The position numbers were made by a program, and so were the translations under genes. The notes under the pieces are model-generated. The model was not told the DNA's origin. It ran no database searches and was given only the letters and a program-made list of their open reading frames with translations. A stretch of DNA of 64,000 nucleotides from DASPKM01 sp963817075 (GTDB lineage: Bacteria > Bacteroidota > Bacteroidia > Chitinophagales > Chitinophagaceae), in the NCBI GenBank assembly GCA_963817075.1, contig CAWFMT010000009.1, positions 248,001 through 312,000 on the forward strand. Direction: 5' to 3'. Below are positions 1-8,787 of this stretch, piece by piece. Each line of letters begins with the position of its first letter. The stretch's first letter is position 1.

Positions 1-1
1 C

Positions 2-964
2 GACCTTGATCTAACAAGAATAGAATTTGAAGATCTGATTTCCCCGCTTGTGGCAAGGACAATTGAATGCTGTACCAATGCCTTGAGAGATGCGAAAGTT
101 ACAATTGGAGACCTCAAGCAGGTAGTAATGGTAGGCGGATCAACAAGGATACCATTAGTGAAGAAAACGGTGAGCGAATTTTTTGGTAAACCGGTTCATG
201 ATGAATTGAATCCAGACGAAGTAGTAGCGATGGGGGCCGCTGTTCAAGCCGACATTCTCGCTGGAAATAACAAAGACGTTCTACTTCTCGATATTACTCC
301 GCTCTCCTTAGGAATAGAAACTATGGGAGGATTAATGGATGTTTTGATTCCACGCAATTCAAAGATCCCTACATCAGCAGCCCGGCAATACACAACCCAA
401 AAGGATGGGCAGGCCAGCATGCGAATTAGTGTTTTCCAGGGCGAACGAGACCTTGTAAAAGATAATCGCAAGCTGGCAGAATTTAATCTCACCAATATTC
501 CAGGTATGCCGGCAGGTTTTCCCAAAGTGGAGGTAAGTTTCCTCCTTGATGCCGATGGAATTCTCATCGTAAAAGCGAAGGAACTTAGGAGTGGAATTGA
601 ACAGAGTATTGAAGTCAAGCCACAATATGGATTGACAGATGATGAGGTGGAAAAAATGTTATTGGATTCAATTAAACATGCCAAGGACGATATAACGACA
701 AGGGCATTGGTGGAATCCAGGGAGGAAGCGAGGCAGATGATCGCCACTACCGAAAATTTCCTTGAAAAAAATAAAAGCCAGCTTACCCAGGAAGAATTTG
801 AAATGACCCGAAAAGCAATTGCTGAGCTTGGCTTAATGCTTGAGGGTCAGGATAAAGACTTGATTCAGGCGGGAACGGAAAGACTTAATGAAATTAGTCG
901 TCCATATGCCGAAAGGGTCATGGACACCGCCATTAGCCTTGCAATGAAAGGGAAAAAGATATAA
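2..964 (+). CDS. hscA: Fe-S cluster assembly chaperone HscA (5' truncated)
   Basis: This is the C-terminal part of an Hsp70-family protein, cut by the left edge of the window; the reading frame is open from base 2. It contains the end of the ATPase domain (VVMVGGSTRIPLV, then GAAVQADIL), the substrate-binding beta domain (PLSLGIETMGG, FQGERDLV) and a short helical lid. Several segments fit HscA better than DnaK: QADIL after the GAA motif, IPRNSKIPT, VKPQYGLTDDE, and an ending close to HscA's ARRMD...LKGH rather than DnaK's disordered tail. HscA works with HscB to release Fe-S clusters from the scaffold IscU in the cytoplasm. That function is inferred from the family; hscB and iscU are not visible. 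A DnaK paralogue is the alternative. Confidence 0.85.
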   Translation, partial: DLDLTRIEFEDLISPLVARTIECCTNALRDAKVTIGDLKQVVMVGGSTRIPLVKKTVSEFFGKPVHDELNPDEVVAMGAAVQADILAGNNKDVLLLDITPLSLGIETMGGLMDVLIPRNSKIPTSAARQYTTQKDGQASMRISVFQGERDLVKDNRKLAEFNLTNIPGMPAGFPKVEVSFLLDADGILIVKAKELRSGIEQSIEVKPQYGLTDDEVEKMLLDSIKHAKDDITTRALVESREEARQMIATTENFLEKNKSQLTQEEFEMTRKAIAELGLMLEGQDKDLIQAGTERLNEISRPYAERVMDTAISLAMKGKKI

Positions 965-1084
965 TTTAGCCCGCCTTTGCTTAAGAAACCCAGAGACAAA
1001 CACATGATTCACAAAATATAAGGAAAAAAATTCCGTTTCTACTGGTGTTTAAGTCTTGCCCCTGAACCAACAAATAAGTGATCA

Positions 1085-2950
1085 ATGAGAATTTTAGGCA
1101 TTTCTGCTTTTTACCATGACTCTGCCGCCGCAATCCTAGAGAACGGAGAAGTAATAGCTGCTGCACAAGAAGAGAGATTTACCAGAAAAAAACATGACCC
1201 AGGTTTTCCGGTAAATGCAACCCGCTTTTGCCTGGATTATTTAGGCGTTTCTGTAAACGATCTGGATGCAATAGTTTTCTATGACAAGCCGCTTCTAAAA
1301 TTTGAAAGGCTATTGGAAACATATTATGCTTATGTTCCTAAAGGACTTTCATCTTTCATGATGTCAATGCCGGTTTGGATCAAGGAAAAATTGTTTCTGA
1401 AAAAACTGATTTACGATTCCCTTGATACTATCGAAAAGGTTGATAAATCGAAAGTAAAACTGCTGTTCCCGGAACATCACCTGTCACATGCAGCCAGTGC
1501 TTTTTATCCCTCTCCGTATGAGAGTGCCGCAATTCTAACTATTGATGGCGTAGGGGAATGGGCAACTGCTTCAATTTGTCATGGAGAAGGAAACAAGATC
1601 ACCATTCTGAAGGAACTGGATTTTCCACATTCACTCGGATTGCTTTATTCCGCGTTTACATATTACTGTGGTTTCAAAGTTAATTCTGGCGAGTATAAAT
1701 TAATGGGGCTGGCACCTTATGGTAATCATGGATCAGCAGACGTTGCTCGCTATGTTGATATTATAAAGAACAAATTGATCGATTTGCATGCAGATGGATC
1801 AGTTTTTCTAAAACAGGAATATTTTAATTATGCTACCGGTCTTCGGATGACGCATGATGATAAATGGAAGGAATTATTTGGATTTCCGAAACGTGAATCT
1901 GAATCGAGGTTGGAACAGAAACATTGCGATCTTGCTCTTGCAATACAGGAAGTAACTGAAGAGACGGTTCTCAATCTTGCCAAAGAAGCAAAAAGACTGT
2001 CTGGCTCAGATTATCTCTGTATGGCTGGAGGAGTTGCATTGAATTGTGTTGCGAATGGTAAGCTGGACGACTCCAAAATTTTCAAACAAGTGTTTGTTCA
2101 ACCAGCTGCAGGAGATGCAGGCGGAGCACTGGGGGCTGCCTACGCTGCACATTATATCTATTTCAATCAGGAAAGAAAAGTAAATCCTGATAAGCTTGAT
2201 GCTCTTAAAGGTTCATACCTCGGTACAGAAACTTCGGACGTTGAAACAATCAAGACTGCAAAAAAATATAAAGCGGTATATACTCATTTCGAAGATGAGG
2301 ATAAATTACTGGAAACCCTCGCTAAACTTATCTCCGATGGTAATGTGATCGGATGGCATCAGGGAAGAATGGAATTTGGACCAAGAGCCTTGGGGGCCAG
2401 AAGCATTATTGCTGATGCAAGAAATCCCGAGATGCAGAAAAAATTAAATCTAAAAATTAAGTATAGGGAAGGATTCAGGCCATTTGCCCCGGTTGTTCCC
2501 TCTGAAGATGTGTCTGATTATTTTGAGCATGGGGATATTTCTCCTTATATGCTATTGGTCAAGCCCGTTAAGAAAAACAGGCAGATTCCCTATCCGGATG
2601 ATTATAAGGATAAGGAAATACTTGACAAGCTATATTTCCTCCGCAGTGATATGCCAGCCATTACACATATAGATTATTCGGCAAGGCTTCAAACTGTGCA
2701 TAAGGAAACCAACCCGAGATTCTGGAAGTTATTGCAGGCATTCAAGAAGTTAACAGGCTATTCAGTCTTGGTAAATACAAGCTTTAATGTTAGAGGTGAA
2801 CCAATTGTAAACACTCCTGAAGATTCATATCGCTGCTTTATGCGTACAGATATGGACTATCTGGTTGTAGGTAATTTGTTGTTCGACAAAAAACTACAAC
2901 CTGAATGGAAGGAAAAAGATGATTGGCGAAGCGAGTTCACGCTTGATTAA
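1085..2950 (+). CDS. Carbamoyltransferase (NodU/CmcH family)
   Basis: A full-length 621-residue O-carbamoyltransferase. The N-terminal Kae1/YrdC-like ATPase domain has GISAFYHDSAA (about 5-15), EERFTRKKHD (29-38), the metal-binding HHLSH (131-135) and DGVGEW (154-159). The C-terminal carbamoyltransferase domain carries GRMEFGPRALG (about 426-436) and TSFNVRGEP (about 565-573). Members use carbamoyl phosphate and ATP to carbamoylate hydroxyl groups on sugars or natural products. The next two small genes (DUF5989 and SxtJ-like) are its usual companions in many bacteria, and an SGNH hydrolase follows, so a role in decorating a surface or exported glycan is the best inference. The real acceptor is unknown. 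The ATG at 1085 agrees with the normal family N-terminus. Confidence 0.93.
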   Translation: MRILGISAFYHDSAAAILENGEVIAAAQEERFTRKKHDPGFPVNATRFCLDYLGVSVNDLDAIVFYDKPLLKFERLLETYYAYVPKGLSSFMMSMPVWIKEKLFLKKLIYDSLDTIEKVDKSKVKLLFPEHHLSHAASAFYPSPYESAAILTIDGVGEWATASICHGEGNKITILKELDFPHSLGLLYSAFTYYCGFKVNSGEYKLMGLAPYGNHGSADVARYVDIIKNKLIDLHADGSVFLKQEYFNYATGLRMTHDDKWKELFGFPKRESESRLEQKHCDLALAIQEVTEETVLNLAKEAKRLSGSDYLCMAGGVALNCVANGKLDDSKIFKQVFVQPAAGDAGGALGAAYAAHYIYFNQERKVNPDKLDALKGSYLGTETSDVETIKTAKKYKAVYTHFEDEDKLLETLAKLISDGNVIGWHQGRMEFGPRALGARSIIADARNPEMQKKLNLKIKYREGFRPFAPVVPSEDVSDYFEHGDISPYMLLVKPVKKNRQIPYPDDYKDKEILDKLYFLRSDMPAITHIDYSARLQTVHKETNPRFWKLLQAFKKLTGYSVLVNTSFNVRGEPIVNTPEDSYRCFMRTDMDYLVVGNLLFDKKLQPEWKEKDDWRSEFTLD

Positions 2951-3032
2951 AGAAGTCGCTGGCATGAATCAAGAGTTTTGATTAGTTTTGATCACCTGTA
3001 ATCCGGTACTCATATTATAAAAAACATACAAG

Positions 3033-3182
3033 ATGGAATTCTTAAAAGATCTATGGAGTTTTATGAAAGCTAGAAAAAAGTGGTGGCTTGCACCTCTTAT
3101 TATCGTGCTATTGCTCATTGGAGTCTTAATTGTACTCGGTGGCAGTTCGGCAATCGCTCCATTTATTTACACTTTGTTTTAA
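3033..3182 (+). CDS. DUF5989 family small membrane protein
   Basis: A 49-residue protein reading MEFLKDLWSFMKARKKWW, a hydrophobic stretch LAPLIIVLLLIGVLIVL, then SAIAPFIYTLF. One transmembrane helix with an N-terminal basic amphipathic segment is clear. The length, the FLKDLW...RKKWW start and the APFIYTLF end match the DUF5989 family, which is usually encoded right after a NodU-type carbamoyltransferase, as here (83-nt gap). It lies 10 nt before the SxtJ-like gene, so the three are probably co-transcribed. The function is unknown; a membrane anchor or assembly partner for the carbamoyltransferase is only a guess from context. Confidence 0.85.
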   Translation: MEFLKDLWSFMKARKKWWLAPLIIVLLLIGVLIVLGGSSAIAPFIYTLF

Positions 3183-3192
3183 TCGACTTTAA

Positions 3193-3546
3193 ATGGAAAG
3201 AAATAAACACCTGGAGACAATCATTGTGCTTGTCCTGGCTCTGATTGTTGTATATATGTTCACTATCAACAAGTATGTGTTGTGGGGAGCACTTGGCCTG
3301 GGAGCCATTGGCGTCTTCATCCCATATCTGGCTGGTAAGATCCATTGGGCCTGGATGAAATTGGCTCATGTGATGGGATATGTTATGAGTAAGGTTATGC
3401 TCACCCTGGTATATGTGCTGGTTGTGATACCCATGGGAATCTTCTCAAGGAAGAAGATCACAATGCAGTTGAAATCAGGAACGAGCAGTTATTTTAGAGA
3501 AAGAAATTATACTTATAAGAAGGAAGACCTGGAAAACGTGTGGTAG
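3193..3546 (+). CDS. SxtJ-like membrane protein
   Basis: A 117-residue integral membrane protein. Hydrophobic segments lie near residues 9-25 (TIIVLVLALIVVYMF), 28-48 and 63-85. The tail is basic and polar, ending in RNYTYKKEDLENVW. Three-helix proteins of this size beside a NodU-type carbamoyltransferase and DUF5989 belong to the SxtJ family, named after a saxitoxin-cluster gene but widespread outside toxin clusters. No saxitoxin core genes are present here. The molecular role is not established. Family assignment rests on size, topology and neighbours, with moderate sequence resemblance. Confidence 0.75.
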   Translation: MERNKHLETIIVLVLALIVVYMFTINKYVLWGALGLGAIGVFIPYLAGKIHWAWMKLAHVMGYVMSKVMLTLVYVLVVIPMGIFSRKKITMQLKSGTSSYFRERNYTYKKEDLENVW

Positions 3547-3584
3547 AAGGTTGAGTTGTTAGATACAAACATAACCTTCTGATT

Positions 3585-3634
3585 GAGCAAGGGATCACAA
3601 AGCGATAAATGCCTGTGCCTACTTGCTCTTTTTC
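3585..3634 (+). terminator. Possible terminator after the carbamoyltransferase group
   Basis: A 7-bp stem GAGCAAG / CTTGCTC (3585-3591 and 3622-3628) is followed by TTTTTCTT. The loop is long (30 nt), which weakens the call, but the run of T and the position 40 nt after the SxtJ-like stop fit a factor-independent terminator. Confidence 0.45.
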
Positions 3635-3749
3635 TTATTAGCAAGTCAACAAACCCTGAATTTCTGATTCATAAAGCATGAAGTTTCTTTTTGAATTTCG
3701 GCATATGCGCCCAAACGAGATCCAGGCAATTAACCCTTAAATTTTTCAA

Positions 3750-4964
3750 ATGAGGATCGCAAAAACCATCATCTGGTCTATCGTATTATACATTTTTCTT
3801 CAGGTACTGATAGTTGTTGCCGATAAATTTTCTCCCAATACGCAGCTGTTCCATCAGTCAGTTTTACAGGCGCTTCAGTGGATGCTCGTATTATGGATCA
3901 TATATGTTCTTTTGTTCGGTTGGCTATTCTTCAGAAATAAAAAGAGATCAAGACCATATTTTAAAATGGTATTGGTCTTTCTTGGAATATTGGTAATTGG
4001 TGAGATTTTATCAGCTTTGTCACTGAAGAATCCAAAATACATTCCCGGTTTTGCAAAAAAGGGATTCACTGAATATTATACCCATATTCATCGAAATGTA
4101 ATTCAGGTTGTTGAAGAATGTGCTGAGTATGACCCGGATTTTTTTTACAAATTGAAACCCTCGAGCCAATGTGTATTTTCTAATGAAGAATTCAGTAACA
4201 AGATCAACACTAATAAATTTGGATTGCGAGACGGTGACAGTTCGCTTGTTAAACCCGAGATCATTGTTTTGGGAGACTCCTACGCATTAGGATGGGGAGT
4301 TGAACAGGAAGAGCCTTTTCCTGCAGTATTACAACAGCTCACTGGAAAGAAGGTTTTGAATGCTGGGATGTCTTCATTTGGAACTGCGAGAGAGCTCAGG
4401 ATGTTATCGCGATTGGATACTTCAAATTTGAACACGATTATTATTCAATACTGCGCCAACGACCTTTTTGAAAATAAACCATACGCAGATAAAAACTATC
4501 AACTCGAAATTTCTCCAAGAGCTTCGTATGATTCTCTTGTTACTAAGTTTAAATGGGCAAAAGTTTACTATCCTGGAAAATATTTCTTATCCACCTTTAA
4601 ATACAATGTGAAGGAAACTATCAAGAAGTTGGCTGGAAGGAAAGATCCCGATCCTGCACATAATGACCCGGAAGGGAATGCTAGGTTATTCATCGACCTA
4701 TTGAAGCGATCAACTATTGATTTCAGTAATAAGAGGGTGATTGTTGTTGATATGAACGAACCTGAATTTCAGGATGGACGTTTTATTTCTGCTGTGTCAA
4801 GATTGGCGAACGAATCTCCGAATACAAATTTATTCAAGGGCAATCTCAAAACTCTTGACGTAACTCAATTACTTGGGCCAGATGACTATTATATTCTTGA
4901 TGGGCATGTGAGAGCGAGTGGTCATAGGAAGATTGCGACTGAACTGAGAAAATTATTTCCTTAA
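3750..4964 (+). CDS. SGNH/GDSL hydrolase with N-terminal membrane region
   Basis: A 404-residue protein with about three hydrophobic helices in residues 1-95, then a soluble SGNH-hydrolase domain. Block I is IIVLGDSYALGWG with the nucleophile Ser near 176; block II is the Gly in LNAGMSSFGTARE; the Asn of block III lies in IIQYCANDLFE; and block V is DGHVRASGH (384-392), holding the catalytic Asp and His. Membrane-tethered SGNH proteins commonly act as O-acetylesterases or acetyltransferases on glycans. Its place next to the carbamoyltransferase group suggests glycan decoration or editing outside the inner membrane. The substrate is unknown. It is separated by about 200 nt and a possible terminator, so it may have its own promoter. 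Confidence 0.8.
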   Translation: MRIAKTIIWSIVLYIFLQVLIVVADKFSPNTQLFHQSVLQALQWMLVLWIIYVLLFGWLFFRNKKRSRPYFKMVLVFLGILVIGEILSALSLKNPKYIPGFAKKGFTEYYTHIHRNVIQVVEECAEYDPDFFYKLKPSSQCVFSNEEFSNKINTNKFGLRDGDSSLVKPEIIVLGDSYALGWGVEQEEPFPAVLQQLTGKKVLNAGMSSFGTARELRMLSRLDTSNLNTIIIQYCANDLFENKPYADKNYQLEISPRASYDSLVTKFKWAKVYYPGKYFLSTFKYNVKETIKKLAGRKDPDPAHNDPEGNARLFIDLLKRSTIDFSNKRVIVVDMNEPEFQDGRFISAVSRLANESPNTNLFKGNLKTLDVTQLLGPDDYYILDGHVRASGHRKIATELRKLFP

Positions 4965-5030
4965 ATAACAGGATTGGATCGCGGTAGTTTAAGTTTTCAT
5001 AAGTAATCTTATCTCTGTATATTTCCATCC

Positions 5031-6554
5031 ATGCGGTTAGGCAGAATCTTACAATACCCAGGGAAAGCAGGTATAAGGGGAAATGCCATTGTCTTACTCT
5101 TCCTCACACATTTAGTTTTTGTACTACATTATTCAATTTTAGATAACCAGTTTTTATCTGACGATTATGATTCTTTATACAGGATCATTATTGAGAAAAC
5201 CATATTGATCAATGGATTCTTCAGGCCAATTATTGACCTTTCATTTCTGGTTGACTATAAAATTTTCGGCTTGAATGCTTCTGGCTTTTACTTCGTCAAT
5301 CTGCTTATCCATATTGCCAATTGCTTCCTGGTATTCCTATTCGCAAAAAAATTCATCGTTCTTAAAAACCAGGACCAGGTGCATTTTTCATTGTTAGCAG
5401 CCTTTTTATTTTGTGTCTATCCATTCCATAACGAATCGGTTACCTGGCTCACTGGAAGGATTTCAGCAATTGCATGTCTTTTCGCTCTTGGAGCTCTGAA
5501 TATTTTATTCTCTGAACTCCCTGTAGTAAAGAAGCGCTTTTTAATGGCCTTGCTTTATTTAACCGGACTGCTAGCATATGAATCGATCTTTCTTCTGCCG
5601 GTAATTTTCATAATTTTTGAATTAAATACCAATCCAGGCAGAAAAGCTTTGTTCACTTCTGCTCTGTTTTGGCTGGCAATTGCATTGCTTTACCTGGTGT
5701 TGAGAGTTGTATTCTCTGGAACGGTTTACGGAGATTACGGCCAGCGGATGGTTGAGGTCGGAGGCATTTTGGTTCATGTTTCTACTTTTCTGAAGGTTTT
5801 TGGAAGAACCTTGCTTCCCCCAATGGACAATTCCAGATTGCTTATGATCTTGTTTAGCGTTGTTATGTCTTCAGTACTTATCTTATTAATAGCAAAAAGA
5901 AAAGCGCTGGATTTCAAAAATTCACTCTATTCGCGGCCAACCCAATTGTTTATTGGCTTTCTAGTAGCATTGGTACTGCCTCTTCTTTTCGGAATAAGCA
6001 CTAGAACAAGTGAGGGGGAAAGAATGCTCTACTTCCCTTCAGTCTTCTTATGTATGTTGATCAGTTATCTGGTTCTGAAGATGGTATCCCGACCTCTTGC
6101 GAGGGGAATAATTATCTCCGGAATTGGTATTTATTTCATTTATTTCCTTAAGGAGAATAATCAATTATGGGAAAAAGCTTCTGGCGCAGCCTCAACAATT
6201 ATGCGATCAGCCAATCAAAATAAGAGTGCAGCTTTGTTTATTAATATGCCGGAAGAGATCGAGGGTGCATACGTCTTTCGTAATGGTTTCAAGAAAGCCT
6301 TAGTGATTGAAGGGCTTGATACCAACAGGATTAAATCCGTTAACTTACTCACCAGGGATGAAGCGATGCTGCACAAGAACAACATTCAACCCCTAATGAG
6401 AGGTGATACTCTCTTTATTTATCCAGAATCAAGGATTTATAAGCAATCGGCGAAAGAGTATCTGATGACCAATAGTAAAAATGATAATTTTGCAATCGTG
6501 GACACCAACGCAGTCTTCTATTGGAATAAGATTGAGCTTAAAAAAGTTTTTTAG
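5031..6554 (+). CDS. Polytopic membrane protein, GT-C glycosyltransferase-like
   Basis: A 507-residue protein with about ten transmembrane stretches up to residue 370 and a soluble C-terminal tail of about 135 residues. The first extracytoplasmic loop holds FLSDDYDSLY with the acidic pair Asp44-Asp45. This, with the later FYFVNLLIHIANCFLV and YPFHNESVTWLTGR segments, resembles GT-C-fold glycosyltransferases and TMTC-like proteins that use lipid-phosphate sugars as donors. The assignment is by topology and the acidic loop motif only; no substrate can be named. Its context among carbamoyl-, hydrolase- and GT2-type genes supports a role in surface glycan assembly. The start at 5031 leaves a short basic N-terminus before the first helix. 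Confidence 0.6.
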   Translation: MRLGRILQYPGKAGIRGNAIVLLFLTHLVFVLHYSILDNQFLSDDYDSLYRIIIEKTILINGFFRPIIDLSFLVDYKIFGLNASGFYFVNLLIHIANCFLVFLFAKKFIVLKNQDQVHFSLLAAFLFCVYPFHNESVTWLTGRISAIACLFALGALNILFSELPVVKKRFLMALLYLTGLLAYESIFLLPVIFIIFELNTNPGRKALFTSALFWLAIALLYLVLRVVFSGTVYGDYGQRMVEVGGILVHVSTFLKVFGRTLLPPMDNSRLLMILFSVVMSSVLILLIAKRKALDFKNSLYSRPTQLFIGFLVALVLPLLFGISTRTSEGERMLYFPSVFLCMLISYLVLKMVSRPLARGIIISGIGIYFIYFLKENNQLWEKASGAASTIMRSANQNKSAALFINMPEEIEGAYVFRNGFKKALVIEGLDTNRIKSVNLLTRDEAMLHKNNIQPLMRGDTLFIYPESRIYKQSAKEYLMTNSKNDNFAIVDTNAVFYWNKIELKKVF

Positions 6555-6565
6555 AATATATATAC

Positions 6566-7744
6566 ATGTTTGAAGTAACTGATTATGTGAACAGAGGATT
6601 TAACTTCGTTAATAACCAGTTGTTTCCTGAAAAAAAGCGTCTCTCATCTTTAATGATCTATGCAACTGATCTTTGTGATTCAGCTTGCAGACATTGCCTC
6701 ATATGGGCGAAGCGCCCAGTTACTTTTCTTTCACTTGAGGCGATCCAAAAAATAATGGACAGCAAATGCGTATCCTCCAATACATCAATCGGACTGGAGG
6801 GCGGGGAATTCTTATTACATCCCGAGGCAGATTCAATTCTAAGCTGGTTTTCCAGAAACCATAAAAATTACGACCTATTTTCTAATTGCCTGAAACCCGA
6901 AATCCTGATTAGTGCAGTAGAGAGATTCAAGCCTAAAAGGTTGTACATTTCATTGGATGGCGATGAATCCACATATCTCCACATGCGGGGAAAAGATGGG
7001 TACAAGAATGTAATTCAGGTTATTGAAAGACTGAAGGGTAAGCTTCCCATCTTTGTAATGTTCACTCTTTCCCCGTATAACGATTTTTCAGACCTGGAAC
7101 ACGTCGCTGAAATATGCGAGGAACACAAGGTTTTTCTCAGGGTTGGCATTTATAACAACATTCCCTTTTTTGACACTCTTGAAAATGCACGAGGCTCCCA
7201 ATTTGGAGAGCATAAGAATGAAGAAATACTCAGTTATAAAAAAGCAACTGAGCTCAAAAATCAAAAATCATCTGTGGGTGCATTGACTGAAGAACTTGAA
7301 GCAACACCGGTTAATCACAAGGAAAATAATACTGCGATACCCGCCCTCATAAAAAAGTTCAAGGAGAATTATGCATATGTTAGGCTTTATGAAAACTGGT
7401 CTACCAATAAGCTAAGACTAAGATGTTTTAGCATTCTCGATAGTGTGATTATTCTTCCAAACGGAGATGTTCCTATTTGCCAAAACCTTCCGGTACACCT
7501 TGGAAATATTCATGTCAAAAGCCTGGATGAAATTTTCAATTCCAAGGAAAACTCAAACTTGCAGAAACATTATTCTCAGAATTGCAACCAATGCTGGATA
7601 AGCTATCACCGGAAATACGATATTATTCTCTATCGGAATTTTGAGAAATTCTTCGGGAAATGGGCAACATCCAAAATGCTGGGATATTACAAGTGGGATG
7701 AAGATGAAAATCTTTCTTACAATCAAGCGGTGGAAGCTCCCTGA
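6566..7744 (+). CDS. Radical SAM protein with SPASM-like C-terminus
   Basis: A 392-residue radical SAM enzyme. The cluster motif is CDSACRHC (Cys37, Cys41, Cys44; the CX3CX2C pattern), preceded by SLMIYATDLC. GLEGGEFLLHPE resembles the GGEP-type SAM-binding motif, and SLDGDE is the next core strand. The C-terminal region has RCFSIL, ILPNGDVPICQN, LGNI and CNQCW, the Cys layout of a SPASM/twitch extra Fe-S domain. The gene begins 11 nt after the GT-C-like gene, suggesting co-transcription. SPASM enzymes modify peptides, proteins or small molecules; no peptide precursor is visible nearby, and the surroundings hint at a sugar or lipid target. The 3' end overlaps the convergent oxidoreductase gene by 22 nt. 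Confidence 0.88.
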   Translation: MFEVTDYVNRGFNFVNNQLFPEKKRLSSLMIYATDLCDSACRHCLIWAKRPVTFLSLEAIQKIMDSKCVSSNTSIGLEGGEFLLHPEADSILSWFSRNHKNYDLFSNCLKPEILISAVERFKPKRLYISLDGDESTYLHMRGKDGYKNVIQVIERLKGKLPIFVMFTLSPYNDFSDLEHVAEICEEHKVFLRVGIYNNIPFFDTLENARGSQFGEHKNEEILSYKKATELKNQKSSVGALTEELEATPVNHKENNTAIPALIKKFKENYAYVRLYENWSTNKLRLRCFSILDSVIILPNGDVPICQNLPVHLGNIHVKSLDEIFNSKENSNLQKHYSQNCNQCWISYHRKYDIILYRNFEKFFGKWATSKMLGYYKWDEDENLSYNQAVEAP

Positions 7745-8784
7745 TTCTTTAGTGCATGAAGGACTTCATAGAGATTGACAAGTCCTGGCAAATCATTTTT
7801 TACAACACCCTGACTTGGGGATTCCACCAATGAAAAAAACGTTTCTAATTCCTTGAAGAACCCTTGCACTGCAATTGTATTAAGATCAATCGAAGGAATA
7901 ACAAGATTATTGAGGTTAAAATATATTTTTGTATCGATAGCTCCACCTATCAATCTTTCAGATGGAATGTTTAGAAAGCGCCTCGGTTTTTGTTTTCCCA
8001 TGACAAGCGATGGATACCTGATGGTCAACCATTCTGTCTTGGAATTGATTTCCATTTCATCTATTGGGTCCTTCCAGGAATAATCAGTAGAGAGCTCTAT
8101 GAGTCCTGAGACCAGCGAATCATGTGTGACATGGAGTTGAACGGTAATACCATTGTCATTCTTGCTTTCTGTGTGCGAGTTCACTTTATAATTTCCAAAC
8201 AAATGGTTGCAATAGTCCAACGCATGAACGAACAATTCCGTGTATGGATCTCCCTGTCCGTAGGGACCAAAGTGAAATCTATAAGTATAAGTTTTTGCCT
8301 TGCCAATTCTGGGAAGTATATGTTTGTTGCCCGGCCAATAGCGCCTTTGAAATCCAATTTTACAAACTGAATCTTTATTCTGAGCAATCAATTGATTTAA
8401 TTCTGAAAGATTTGTGCAAGGGGGCTTTTCTACAAAAACATTCTTATTGTGTTTTAAAAGCTCTGATACCAGGGCGAAATGTGCGCTTGGATCTGCACAT
8501 ACCAAAACACCTTCCACTTCCGGGTCTTCAATAATTTCGGTTAGCGAATGCGTGTACTTTGTATTAGGAAAAATTCTTCCAATCTCAACGTCCCAATTCG
8601 ACTTCCTTGTATGAACGTATTTTACGTTTATATTAAAGTGTTTTAGTATGGGGTAATAGTTTGAAAGACTGTGTATACCAATTCCGACAAAAGCATATTT
8701 CTTCTTCGTGTGAAATAAACTATTGGAAAAGATTTTTCTTTTCCTCAATTCGTTATATTTTTTGAGCAACTGTGAGATCATCAA
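7723..8784 (-). CDS. Gfo/Idh/MocA-family oxidoreductase
   Basis: A 353-residue NAD(P)-dependent oxidoreductase. After a basic N-terminal stretch comes the Rossmann beginning KKYAFVGIGIHSL; the typical GxGxxG is degenerate (GIGIHS). EGVLVCADPSAHF and VFVEKPPCTN (the EKP motif near residues 114-116) are diagnostic. RYWPGNKHIL and the C-terminal half form the sugar-binding alpha/beta domain. Family members oxidise, reduce or epimerise sugar or nucleotide-sugar hydroxyls. It ends inside the convergent radical SAM gene and starts 3 nt after the GT2 gene stop, so it is probably co-transcribed with that glycosyltransferase. Conversion of a sugar precursor for the local glycan is inferred. Confidence 0.85.
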   Translation of the reverse strand: MMISQLLKKYNELRKRKIFSNSLFHTKKKYAFVGIGIHSLSNYYPILKHFNINVKYVHTRKSNWDVEIGRIFPNTKYTHSLTEIIEDPEVEGVLVCADPSAHFALVSELLKHNKNVFVEKPPCTNLSELNQLIAQNKDSVCKIGFQRRYWPGNKHILPRIGKAKTYTYRFHFGPYGQGDPYTELFVHALDYCNHLFGNYKVNSHTESKNDNGITVQLHVTHDSLVSGLIELSTDYSWKDPIDEMEINSKTEWLTIRYPSLVMGKQKPRRFLNIPSERLIGGAIDTKIYFNLNNLVIPSIDLNTIAVQGFFKELETFFSLVESPSQGVVKNDLPGLVNLYEVLHALKNQGASTA

Positions 8785-8787
8785 TCC

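Noticed and set aside
1085..3546. Saxitoxin-type biosynthetic cluster, suggested by the SxtJ-like gene
   Set aside because: No SxtA polyketide-type, amidinotransferase or other core genes; SxtJ and DUF5989 are common next to carbamoyltransferases generally.
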